From an uncultured Bacteroidia bacterium (GTDB lineage Bacteria; Bacteroidota; Bacteroidia; Bacteroidales; Prolixibacteraceae): 64,000 bases of DNA. The notes beneath the pieces were generated by a model. It saw only the letters and a list, made by a program, of their open reading frames with translations. It was not told where the DNA came from and ran no database searches. Each line of letters begins with the position of its first letter. Within the stretch, counting starts at the first letter, position 1. A program made the position numbers and the translations under genes. The stretch is taken from contig CAIXZH010000009.1 of the NCBI GenBank assembly GCA_903923905.1, positions 53,945 to 117,944 on the forward strand, in the 5' to 3' direction. Shown here piece by piece: positions 1 to 8,793 of this stretch.

Positions 1-1593
1 CCAATGGCCATAACACTCAAGCCAGGTACTCAGCCCAAATTTATGACTGATATCCCTTAGTCCACCTACATAATCATAGGCTACCTTGTCGGCAACCATG
101 CGTCGTATGTCCCAGAGGAAACGGTCTGATTCCTCTTCGCTGTTTACGACAAACCCCCGGTAAACTGGCAGGTAAGGAATGGGATCATATCCGAATTTCA
201 ATTTGAACTCTGTCAAAAATCCATCAGTAAAATTCTGTCCTCCGGTTTCGTAACTATCCTGAACAACAACCTTAAAGCACTTTCTGTCAGCTTCGGGAAT
301 CCGTTTCAGAATCTCACCCATAAAGGCATAGAAATGTTTTTCAATATGTTTTTTACTCATCTTATCAGCCTCATAACCTGTTGCTTCAGGTGAAGCAGGG
401 CCATTTACTGTGCCAGTTGGGGTCATTCCGGCACGGAGGATTACCCATTCTCCTTCGGGTACATCCCATTTAAGTGTCCCGTCAGCAGTGAGGTATTTTG
501 TGATATCCAGAACTCTGGATGCGTCAATTACGGTAGCTTTATCATCCGGTTCAGATTGTTTAGCCCACTGATAATCACGCCAATATGGCAGAGGTGTCGG
601 GTGCATTTTGGCAAGAGTCTTTTCGCTGAAACGCTCCACGCGTGGAGCAGCTGCCAATGTAACCTCAGCAAGTCCACACCCAGGTTTAGTATTTTTAATA
701 ATCAGGCGAAATCCTGTTGACCTGGTAGCAGGAAAAGAGACCACAACAGGGGCATAAGGATCAAATCCAACATTCAGTGCCGGGTTGGAACGGTTAATTT
801 GAAATTCGGAGAGGTTCCGATAGGTTCCGTCCATTTCCTTTACCTGAAAGGTGGCCATTACCAACATGGGTTTTTCAGTCGGACGTACTGAGAGACTACG
901 TGCAGTAAATGGTTTTTCTGCTTCGAAATTAAGTGTAAATTCATCTCCGACAGGAAAAGTGATTCCGGTTTTTTTATTCCCATCAGTGAGTGAAGCAAGG
1001 TTAGAAACCACAGGAGACGAAGTAATTTTTCCGTTTTGATTATTTAATACCAGTTGATCATCTTTGGGAACCGGATACGCGATAATCCTGACATCCTGGA
1101 AGATGTCTGTTGGTTTGTCTAATTTCTTCGAAAGTTTCTGTGGTCCTTTGACATGCAGTTCCGAGGCAGCTAAATAGCGCATCGACTCTTCTGGCTTTAT
1201 CCACGGACCGCCTGACTGGCTCCAGCCCGGGGAGTTGAAGATCCCGATCTCAATATTTAGTTTAGTAGCCGTTTTAAGCGCCTCATGCAGAATATCCCAC
1301 CATTCGTCACTGAGCATTTTTACTTTCCCGTAAGGGACATCACTCAAACCGATATTCCCGATAAATGCCCGGTTAATCCCAGCCGCTTTCATCGAATAGA
1401 GATCTTTGATCACACCTTCCCTGGATATATTATCGGAGATCCAGTACCAGTATACGCTGATTTGCATCGAATCAGCGGGGGAAACAAAGCCACTTTCAAA
1501 TTTTTCATCCGAAACTTTTTTGCTATAATTTACACAAGCCGCATTAATAAATAAAATTGCAAGCCAACTAAATAGAATTAATAATTTTTTCAT
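1..1593 (-). CDS. GH106-type alpha-L-rhamnosidase, lipoprotein (3' part outside window)
   Basis: Probable exo-alpha-L-rhamnosidase releasing terminal rhamnose from a glycan. The frame is open from an ATG at 1593 to the window edge (531 codons), so the C-terminal half is missing; GH106 proteins are usually around 1000 residues. The N-terminus is a lipoprotein signal with lipobox NAAC. Next comes the family's opening TIM-barrel signature (WYWISDNISREGVIKDL, then MKAAGINRAFIGNIG), and near the window edge the QDSYETGGQNFTDGF segment and ECYGHW, which matches the YGHW motif of GH106. It is the last PUL gene visible, 120 bp downstream of the GH78 gene. Family assignment is from remembered motifs; the substrate is inferred. 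Confidence 0.82.
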   Translation of the reverse strand, partial: MKKLLILFSWLAILFINAACVNYSKKVSDEKFESGFVSPADSMQISVYWYWISDNISREGVIKDLYSMKAAGINRAFIGNIGLSDVPYGKVKMLSDEWWDILHEALKTATKLNIEIGIFNSPGWSQSGGPWIKPEESMRYLAASELHVKGPQKLSKKLDKPTDIFQDVRIIAYPVPKDDQLVLNNQNGKITSSPVVSNLASLTDGNKKTGITFPVGDEFTLNFEAEKPFTARSLSVRPTEKPMLVMATFQVKEMDGTYRNLSEFQINRSNPALNVGFDPYAPVVVSFPATRSTGFRLIIKNTKPGCGLAEVTLAAAPRVERFSEKTLAKMHPTPLPYWRDYQWAKQSEPDDKATVIDASRVLDITKYLTADGTLKWDVPEGEWVILRAGMTPTGTVNGPASPEATGYEADKMSKKHIEKHFYAFMGEILKRIPEADRKCFKVVVQDSYETGGQNFTDGFLTEFKLKFGYDPIPYLPVYRGFVVNSEEESDRFLWDIRRMVADKVAYDYVGGLRDISHKFGLSTWLECYGHW

Positions 1594-1713
1594 GTCTGAA
1601 AAGATCAATTTTATTAAAACATTTTGGACTTTTCTCGGAATGTTCCCATTCGCCTTTGAATCGGGTGAGATTTCTGTCTTCATAGTATTGATTTATAGAT
1701 ATTAATATACTCG

Positions 1714-4194
1714 CTAATCGATAAAAAGAGCGGAGAGAGACGCATTTCTACCCCGGATCTGGTTAATCCTCAATCGGATACTCCTGTCAACCCGTAATAC
1801 CAAATATTTCCCGTTTTGATAATCTTTGATCTGTTGTACCGGCATAAGCAATTCCTTATTATTTAAATCAAAAACTTCAAGTGCCGAACGTCGCGCTTCT
1901 CCTTCCCAGTCAACCATATAAAGGGCAATCTGATAGGACTGGTTCGTTATACAATGAATATCGATGGTCATGGTCTGAAGACAAGGAGAAGGATCCTGGG
2001 TTACAATGGCACCTAATTTGCGCTCGTTTCCCTGGAGTGACATCAATGCCCGGAGATCTGGAGTTGTGCCGGTTAAATGGACATTCCCGTTTAGTCTGAA
2101 ATCTATTCCATCCATAAAATCGGGCAACTTTTTACAGTTACCGTTGATACTGTCATAGTTGCAAAGAATATAACCTTTACTTCCATATTTACTTTTCCAA
2201 TTTCCACGGGTAATTGAATCCTCTGTAGCCGGTTGAAGATTATAGGTTAATGCCTCCCGGGTTAACAAAGCGATTGTTGCCCTGGGTTGAAATTTTATGG
2301 TATAAAGACCGCAAGGCAGGTTTTCGATAAAGACATAATTTTGGTCATCTGATATCTGGGTAGCTTTTTTACCGTTCACCAGGATGTTTCCGATCTTATA
2401 CGCTGTCTTTGGGATACCTACTTTTGCGATGGTTTTACCTGGTACTTTCAACTTTATTTCGCCGATTTTCTTATTAAACGAAAGCTCTATAATGCCTTGA
2501 AGTGTCGGAACAGCACCATTAACCCAATCAATTTCCGAAGATAGATTGGGTTTCACAATGAAGGTCGAAAAACCCGGGGTAGTAGGCTTAATTCCCATCA
2601 TCTCTTCTGTCAGCCATTTGGTAATCCCTGCGCTCCAGGGGTGCGCCAGACTGGTATATCCGCACTGATTGTTTACAGGAGCGCCATTGCGGCCAATTGC
2701 ATCATTCCAGGATGGCCGGTAAACTTCAAAAAATGAAGTGCCTCCATAGCGTAACTGACCGCCCCAACAATCATTAATAGTAGTTAATGCCTCTTCATAT
2801 TTCCCCATTTTGGCCATCGCCTGGACAATAAACAACTGATTAAATGGCGAGTAGGATAATCGCTGCAGTCTGTCGATAAACAAGTTTTTCCAAAACATCT
2901 CCTCTTCTTCACGATTGGCAACACCTGAATTTAGAAGATTGGATGCCGCATGGATGCCCAGATTTTTAACCCGGCCTTTTGTCCTACGCAATTGAGACAT
3001 CTTTTCACTCACAAACCGTTCATATTTTTCCGCCAGATCGTTTCGCCCTTTCCATTTCATCAATTGGCCAAATTTTTCCCATGCCTGAATTATAAGTGTT
3101 TGATAAACAAATTGTGACTCCAAACAATCCGGGTTCTCAAATCCGGCGCCCAATCTTTCGTCCCAGCCATTAAAGGCTAATCCTTTAGTTTGGTCAAAAT
3201 GGGTATATGCGGTGTCCAATTTCTGGCAGGCATTTTCTGTAAGCTCGCTGAGTGTACCCTGGTCCCCAGTATAGTTGGAGTAATCAATCAGGCTAAGTAC
3301 CCAATATATGGGGTAGCTTGCGATACTATTCGACTGGGTTGAGGTGTGAAAAAGGTTTTTCCTTACAAAGTCATAATTACCGAAAGCTACCATTGATGCC
3401 GCCTGGGAAGGGTAGGCATCACCTGTCCAGGAAAAGCGATCACTACGTTCCATCAGGATGGCTCCGAAAAAATCTTTTTGGAGGTTAAGTTTTACGGTAT
3501 AAGCTCCTGTATACCAAATTCGGTTCAAAAGAGGATTGCTACACGAAAAACTTCCCTGGTAATTCGTAGGTTTCACCTGGCAAACTAACCGAACATCGTT
3601 TATATTAAAAGGTCTGTTGACTGTTTTAATATGAATCCATCCAAACCGGACTCCTTCGTACAATTCATCATTCAGTTCCAAACGATAGGTCGACCCGTGT
3701 CTGATTGGCACCAGCGTCTTAATAGGATGATGAGCTCCTGCATTTAAAATGGCTGGTTCGCGGTATTCGCTGATACTCATCTCAATTTTTCCGCCAGGAT
3801 TATCTGAATCAAACTCCAGCCATCCGGCATTCTCTCTCCCGAAATCAAAAAATAAATCACACGGACCATTAATTTTGATCGGCAGGTTATTGTCATTGCC
3901 AAATTTTACCTGACCTGGCTGATTGCACGTAATCGATTTTGGATGCAAAACATAGATCTCCAGACCGTCATTAGCAGAGCTCTTTCCCCATTTGTATCCA
4001 ACCAGCGGGTCAGGAGATTCCGGGATTTCCTTGCCGGAAAATTTGCCCGAAATAAAAGGAAATGGTTCCACCATTTTTGACTGCACAGTTAAGCTTCGGC
4101 TCAAGTGCTGACCCATTAAAAATCCTTGAACCTGAAGAAGTAAAACGCTAATAATTAAAATCTTTCCCATTCTTAAACTCGTCGATGAATCCAT
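1714..4194 (-). CDS. GH78-like alpha-L-rhamnosidase
   Basis: Predicted 826-residue alpha-L-rhamnosidase of the GH78 (alpha/alpha)6-barrel type. Residues 9-30 form a signal peptide without a lipobox, so a periplasmic location is likely. A beta-sandwich region at about 60-220 includes DLFFDFGRENAGWLEF. The catalytic barrel follows, with ERSDRFSWTGDAYPSQ in the place of the GH78 E-R-x-D-R-x-x-W-x-G-D signature, and the late SLAHPWSAGITKWL motif. The C-terminal 200 residues are beta-rich. The ATG overlaps the upstream stop codon (TAATG), so translation is probably coupled to the GH71/99-like gene. A second ATG at 4170 would also leave a usable signal peptide. It lacks the N-terminal LRC-x(6)-P-x-G-D segment seen in many GH78 proteins; compare the remnant at 6045. 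Confidence 0.85.
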   Translation of the reverse strand: MDSSTSLRMGKILIISVLLLQVQGFLMGQHLSRSLTVQSKMVEPFPFISGKFSGKEIPESPDPLVGYKWGKSSANDGLEIYVLHPKSITCNQPGQVKFGNDNNLPIKINGPCDLFFDFGRENAGWLEFDSDNPGGKIEMSISEYREPAILNAGAHHPIKTLVPIRHGSTYRLELNDELYEGVRFGWIHIKTVNRPFNINDVRLVCQVKPTNYQGSFSCSNPLLNRIWYTGAYTVKLNLQKDFFGAILMERSDRFSWTGDAYPSQAASMVAFGNYDFVRKNLFHTSTQSNSIASYPIYWVLSLIDYSNYTGDQGTLSELTENACQKLDTAYTHFDQTKGLAFNGWDERLGAGFENPDCLESQFVYQTLIIQAWEKFGQLMKWKGRNDLAEKYERFVSEKMSQLRRTKGRVKNLGIHAASNLLNSGVANREEEEMFWKNLFIDRLQRLSYSPFNQLFIVQAMAKMGKYEEALTTINDCWGGQLRYGGTSFFEVYRPSWNDAIGRNGAPVNNQCGYTSLAHPWSAGITKWLTEEMMGIKPTTPGFSTFIVKPNLSSEIDWVNGAVPTLQGIIELSFNKKIGEIKLKVPGKTIAKVGIPKTAYKIGNILVNGKKATQISDDQNYVFIENLPCGLYTIKFQPRATIALLTREALTYNLQPATEDSITRGNWKSKYGSKGYILCNYDSINGNCKKLPDFMDGIDFRLNGNVHLTGTTPDLRALMSLQGNERKLGAIVTQDPSPCLQTMTIDIHCITNQSYQIALYMVDWEGEARRSALEVFDLNNKELLMPVQQIKDYQNGKYLVLRVDRSIRLRINQIRGRNASLSALFID

Positions 4195-6011
4195 TAATGT
4201 TCAGAATAAACAAAATTAAAACGACCCCCGGGAGCAGTATCTCCATTGACATAGAAGTCCATAATATTCCCGTTCTCCTGCATATTGTCGTTCCATTTAA
4301 ACTCGATACTGATATCTTTTCCAATCAGATTCAGGATATCGCGACTGATTTCCAGTTCGAGTTTATTATTACGGACTGCATAGTTTGTCTCTGCCACCGG
4401 TTCCCACTCCCATCGTCCGGCAACATTTCTCTCAACAATCACCTTGTTCCCTTTAGGACTTAAACGATTCACAATAAAATCATATCCATTCCATCCAGTC
4501 GATTTATTTCGGTCAATATCAATGAATAACATCATCCAATTGCGGTCGGTTATCGGAGTAAGCTTTTCGGCAGTTTCCGCATAGAAATATATCTTCTCAC
4601 CATCGCGCGCTACCTTTGCCCCGACAATATCATTCCGGCCTGAATTGTTTTTATAATATTGGTCATAGCGTCCGGGGTGATCGCGATGCATGGTATTTCC
4701 TTTATAATGTTTGTATTCCGGTAATACATCGGCCCAGTCGCTTGTTTTTCCGATTTTTATTGTTTTTGGCGCTGATGTCTTTACAGGTGCATCCATCCCC
4801 TTGAATCTCCGAACATTAGCGACCAACTGCATGTAATAGGAATCCCCCTTATCACCCCATCCCTTATTGGGTTCAATATCACGACTATGATTCCAGTCGA
4901 ACTGATCCACGAAGGAAAAAGGGTCACCGGTCCAGCTATCTCTGGGCAACCATTGACCGGCGATATATTCATTCCATCCGGTAATGAAAACCAACTCTGG
5001 ATCAACTTCGAAGGCACGGTCCCATTGTTCCTGGAAGTTCCATCCATAGAGGTAGCCGTCAACCCTTGGATCAAAGCCATTTCTCTGACTAAAGTTTCTG
5101 CCAAAAGATCCCGGCAGATTAAAAGCACTGCAATGGCCATTGGTTGCCGGGCAGGCATTTTGAGCTACTCCGACAGTAACCTGTTCGAATTTGCCATTTT
5201 CACTCTTAACATAACCATGTTGTGGATAATTCTCAAGCCATCCCCACTGGTCATTCCGTTTGGGTCCGTTTACATAGTCGGGTTGTCCTGGGCGGAAAGT
5301 GAAAAATCCGGCTATCTCCCGGTCTTCTGCCGAATCGGTAAGTTTGTCTGGATATCCCATGATGCAAGGTTTACCTTTCCAAAAGAACCAGAGATTTTTA
5401 TACCTGCCAGGTTGATAGAGATCATGGTAAAGTTGCCGAAGTGAAACCAACGCATTTTCAGAGGGACCGAAAGGAAGCATTGAGGCAATTTTAGGAACTT
5501 TCACTCCATCTTTTTGAGCCTTATCCCATGCGTTTAGCAATGCTTCATATGAATCCTGCCAGGTAATGGTTCCGTTGGTACAGTCAAAAAAGACAGCGTC
5601 AACACCGGCGTCGGCTAGCAATTCTGCGTGTTTACGTAAAACCCATGCATCGGTGGTTTTATAATATCCAAAAAGGGGCTGCTCCCAATAGAAAAACCCA
5701 GGCTGTGTGGTTCCCCATGCCGGATGATGGTAATCTTTCATCGCTTCGGGGTATTTTCTTACAATTTCGGTGATATTTTTCACCTGATAGGTTGTATCAT
5801 CATCCCCCTGATGCCATGTCCAGTAGAAAATGGCAACAAACTTGTCCTTCCTTGTAGCTCCCACTTCAGTCTCACCGGGCAACCTGCGTCCAAGACCATC
5901 AGTTGCAGCCCATTGATCACTGCTGATACGACTGTTTTGGGAATTCCCGGGTAGCATTGAAAAAACCAGAATCACCATGGATATAAGCATTATTCTTAAA
6001 ATCTGTCTCAT
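4194..6011 (-). CDS. GH71/99-like glycoside hydrolase with C-terminal CBM9-like domain, no inserted module
   Basis: 605-residue secreted enzyme of the GH71/GH99-like TIM-barrel group annotated in Bacteroidota. It has a Sec signal peptide (residues 1-25, no lipobox) followed by the barrel: IFYWTWH near 61, HAELLADAGVDAVFFDCTN near 130-145 and the late ITGWNEYIAGQW motif. Residues about 400-605 form a beta-sandwich of the CBM9/DOMON kind (LFIDIDRNKSTGWNGYDF, FEFKWNDNMQENGNIMDFY-like ending). It is a clear paralogue of the enzyme at 12269-14773. Where that one carries about 150 extra residues, this one has only ten (TDSAEDREIA, residues 224-233). It also lacks the T9SS tail, which suggests a periplasmic role. 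Endo-acting on alpha-linked glycans is a guess from family relatives. Confidence 0.75.
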   Translation of the reverse strand: MRQILRIMLISMVILVFSMLPGNSQNSRISSDQWAATDGLGRRLPGETEVGATRKDKFVAIFYWTWHQGDDDTTYQVKNITEIVRKYPEAMKDYHHPAWGTTQPGFFYWEQPLFGYYKTTDAWVLRKHAELLADAGVDAVFFDCTNGTITWQDSYEALLNAWDKAQKDGVKVPKIASMLPFGPSENALVSLRQLYHDLYQPGRYKNLWFFWKGKPCIMGYPDKLTDSAEDREIAGFFTFRPGQPDYVNGPKRNDQWGWLENYPQHGYVKSENGKFEQVTVGVAQNACPATNGHCSAFNLPGSFGRNFSQRNGFDPRVDGYLYGWNFQEQWDRAFEVDPELVFITGWNEYIAGQWLPRDSWTGDPFSFVDQFDWNHSRDIEPNKGWGDKGDSYYMQLVANVRRFKGMDAPVKTSAPKTIKIGKTSDWADVLPEYKHYKGNTMHRDHPGRYDQYYKNNSGRNDIVGAKVARDGEKIYFYAETAEKLTPITDRNWMMLFIDIDRNKSTGWNGYDFIVNRLSPKGNKVIVERNVAGRWEWEPVAETNYAVRNNKLELEISRDILNLIGKDISIEFKWNDNMQENGNIMDFYVNGDTAPGGRFNFVYSEH

Positions 6012-6044
6012 TATTGCAAGGAATAAGTATTTAACATTAAAATT

Positions 6045-6341
6045 TTAAAGTGAAATATTTTGATTTTCTGTTATCTGCAAAGGCACTTTTGCAATTTCAT
6101 CAAACCCTGATTTTGAAAGCGGGTAACAGCTCTTCAGCTTATTTCCATTTTTTGATATTGCTTTTCTATTTGTCCTGACCTTGAATCCAACCAAAGTATA
6201 ATCAAGGCCCTGTGGTTTGAGGCTAATCCTGCAGCGTAAATCATCCAAAATAACATTGCGATTTTCCTGTGCCAAAAGAGAAAAAACGATTATCAGGCTG
6301 ATGTTAAAACAGATAAAGAAACCTATAGATACTACGTTCAT
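6045..6341 (-). pseudogene. short secreted ORF, possible N-terminal remnant of a GH78-type rhamnosidase
   Basis: 98-residue ORF with a signal peptide (MNVVSIGFFICFNISL... ending near LLAQ). It then reads VILDDLRCRISLKPQGLDYT, close to the opening signature of many GH78 enzymes (LRCEY-x-NP-x-GID-x-x-P-x-F-x-W, then an R and Q). After about 40 more residues it simply stops, without a barrel. A longer start at 6383 is possible, 2 bp after the DUF5722 gene. The simplest reading is the 5' stump of a rhamnosidase gene lost from the operon. It could also be a small secreted protein in its own right. The similarity is short and judged by eye. Confidence 0.35.
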
Positions 6342-6385
6342 GTATTTAAAATTTATTTCCTTTCCCCTAAATACAAATGTCATTC

Positions 6386-8560
6386 CTATTGAATTGGAGT
6401 GGTATAAACGACTTCACTCCAGTTTAGAATTCCGATCACTGATTTATAGATGTCAAAAACGGTATCCTCCTGAGTTGTTCCTGCTGCCTGATAAGCATAC
6501 CAAACAGGTTTCCTTCCACCCGGATCTGTATTGTCATCAGGGAATCGGCGCAAACCAATATGTAATCCACCCTCGTCTCTGTTATCAATCCAGTTATGCC
6601 ACTGAAAAGCATCAATACCATCGAGTGTTTCCAGTTTTTTCCAGGTATAGGCAAACCCGGCTGCCTGCTCCTTTAAATCCTGATCGCTATAAGTTTTTGA
6701 ATTAGTGCCATTCTCTGAGAGCCAAACTGTTCGCTTGATGCTCCCCTTGTAAAGATTTTCAGACTTCTTAATCCAGGTATTCAACACTTCCAGGTTTTTA
6801 AATGTGATCAATGGAGTGTTCAAGCTAAAGATGGCATCTATATCGTTCCAGGTTTTTGGCTCAAAAAGGTCTTCCGGATAAGCATGATAGGCCAGTCCCC
6901 ATTGGAAATCACCCTCCGCTCCCGAATAATCCACTAGTGTTTTCAGCATACTTTTGGAAGTATACATTGGCGTCTCTACTGAATTCGCCCAAGAGTGGGT
7001 GAAGGAGGCAAATACCTCGCTGTTTTCATCATAATTGCGGGCAATATTATAGCACATCCGCATTGATTTGATATAGGTATCCATGTATACCAGCATTGGT
7101 TTATCGCCCATATTGGTCCAGGACATTCCGGCATCCACTTCATTATGCATGATCCAGTGGTGTATACGACCGTAGGAATTGTCATCGCGACAATACCGGC
7201 TGGCGAGAAAATCGAGCGCTGCTGCATAGCAATTTACACTCTCCGGATTGGTCATATTGGGCATTGTAAAAATGCCTTCAGAGGTGAAACTCGGATGCTG
7301 CAGCAAGCGACCAATCTCAGGATCTGCACATTGTGAAGCCGGCTGAATCAGAATAATCGCAGCTACAACGATATTCCGGGAATAAGCAGCTTTCATTGTC
7401 CGATCCAGTTCCTCCACCTGAGCCTGATCAAAATAGTAGGTTTTATCTCCATAAGTATGCGCAAAGGCATTGCCATGCAATTGCGTATACATAAAACTTG
7501 TTGGGGTAATATTCACCGTAACACTCGATATATTCAAATCATCCAGGTCTGACTCAAATCCTCTGCTAATCGAATATCCGCCTAAACCCTTTTTACTGAC
7601 CGGCCTTTGTGAAGCCATTGTTTGCACAGGAGTAATCTTTCCGGCATATCTGGCATACGAAACTACCTCATCAGCTGTAGCTCCAATTTTTGCAATCACC
7701 CATTTCGACAAAAGCCGGTCGTATTTAAAACCATTACGGGTGATAAAACGATCCATGTCCGTTGAGAAAACAGGAGCACTTAATCCAACTTTATTTACAA
7801 ATTTAGTGATTTGGGTCAGATGATCACAAGGAGTAATTTCGCATAGACTGAATTCGCCGGACCCGGAATAGTTACCTTTTATATTAATTGATGAAACACC
7901 AACATTCACTTCACTTATCAGGGAACTGAATGAAGTAGTGAGGTATTTATTAAGATTGGATTCGAGTGACAAATCGTTTTTGATCAATTCGGCACGGGCC
8001 GACGCTGCAGCCTTTTCTGCCGCATTTAGGCCTCTCAAATAAATGTTCCGGATTTGAATCGTTAAACCCATCTGATTCCCAAAATCCATTCGTAAAAAAT
8101 CACCTGCACTTCCCCAGCTGAGCAGCTTAATTTCGTCACTTAAATCGATCGAATATGAACTCCAACCAGTTGATGCAGGGACTAATTCCGTTTTAACTGA
8201 ACGTGCTTCCGTAATTGGGGAGGCCAGAAAGATTTGCATAACACCAATATCAGCAGAGCTCTGATATTCAAAGGTAAGCACTAAAGAATCAGAAGGGTTG
8301 GAAGCTATGAGAGGATCCAAATACAGGTAAGGATCTGTACCCGTGGTGTTCAGTTCGTATTGGTAAGTAGTTTTCTGGCTTATTTGAATTTGATTACCTG
8401 ATGTCAGTACAATATTTTGATACTTCACCGAATCTGTTGGTTTCACAACAGGTACCACCGGCTTAATTACCGCGCTCTTCTTGCAAGTGATGAACATTAA
8501 CGTTGCTGTAAGAAACAACAAAATCATAACGGAATATCGCAAAAGAGGACCTAATTTCAC
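6386..8560 (-). CDS. DUF5722-like putative glycosidase, lipoprotein
   Basis: Putative clan GH-A-like glycosidase of the DUF5722 family. A GTG at 8560 gives a compact lipoprotein signal (MKLGPLLRYSVMILLFLTAT, then lipobox FITC). In-frame ATGs reach back to 8716 but would add about 50 non-signal-like residues. After the anchor, about 130 residues resemble a carbohydrate-binding beta-sandwich (LVLTFEYQS, GWSSYSIDLSDEI, LRMDFG, IRNIYLRG). The barrel follows, with WIMHNEVDAG, a candidate acid/base Glu, and TVWLSENGTNS, a candidate nucleophile Glu; the C-terminus has QWHNWIDNRDEGGLHIGL. It lies between the propeller lipoprotein and the GH71/99-like gene in the same operon. Substrate unknown; membrane-anchored, probably facing outward. 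Confidence 0.72.
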   Translation of the reverse strand: MKLGPLLRYSVMILLFLTATLMFITCKKSAVIKPVVPVVKPTDSVKYQNIVLTSGNQIQISQKTTYQYELNTTGTDPYLYLDPLIASNPSDSLVLTFEYQSSADIGVMQIFLASPITEARSVKTELVPASTGWSSYSIDLSDEIKLLSWGSAGDFLRMDFGNQMGLTIQIRNIYLRGLNAAEKAAASARAELIKNDLSLESNLNKYLTTSFSSLISEVNVGVSSINIKGNYSGSGEFSLCEITPCDHLTQITKFVNKVGLSAPVFSTDMDRFITRNGFKYDRLLSKWVIAKIGATADEVVSYARYAGKITPVQTMASQRPVSKKGLGGYSISRGFESDLDDLNISSVTVNITPTSFMYTQLHGNAFAHTYGDKTYYFDQAQVEELDRTMKAAYSRNIVVAAIILIQPASQCADPEIGRLLQHPSFTSEGIFTMPNMTNPESVNCYAAALDFLASRYCRDDNSYGRIHHWIMHNEVDAGMSWTNMGDKPMLVYMDTYIKSMRMCYNIARNYDENSEVFASFTHSWANSVETPMYTSKSMLKTLVDYSGAEGDFQWGLAYHAYPEDLFEPKTWNDIDAIFSLNTPLITFKNLEVLNTWIKKSENLYKGSIKRTVWLSENGTNSKTYSDQDLKEQAAGFAYTWKKLETLDGIDAFQWHNWIDNRDEGGLHIGLRRFPDDNTDPGGRKPVWYAYQAAGTTQEDTVFDIYKSVIGILNWSEVVYTTPIQ

Positions 8561-8793
8561 AGATATAATGTTCCGTAAAATAGTATCGGGACATTCGGTT
8601 GTATTATGGTTTAATGTCATTCGTTTGAACATTTTTTTATCGTTATTTTCATTCTTAAATATCTGTTGATCAATCGATTCACTGTTTACAACATTGTTTT
8701 TGAGGATATTGAGCACGGGCTTTTAGAAAAAAAACCAAAGAACAAAATTTTAATAATCAGTTTATTAGCGCTTAATAAATATGATCTCATATC

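Noticed and set aside
44..400. Beta-galactosidase/GH2 identity for the truncated first gene
   Set aside because: The ECYGHW motif, the opening WYWISDNISREGVIKDL and the long N-terminal part fit GH106 better than GH2.
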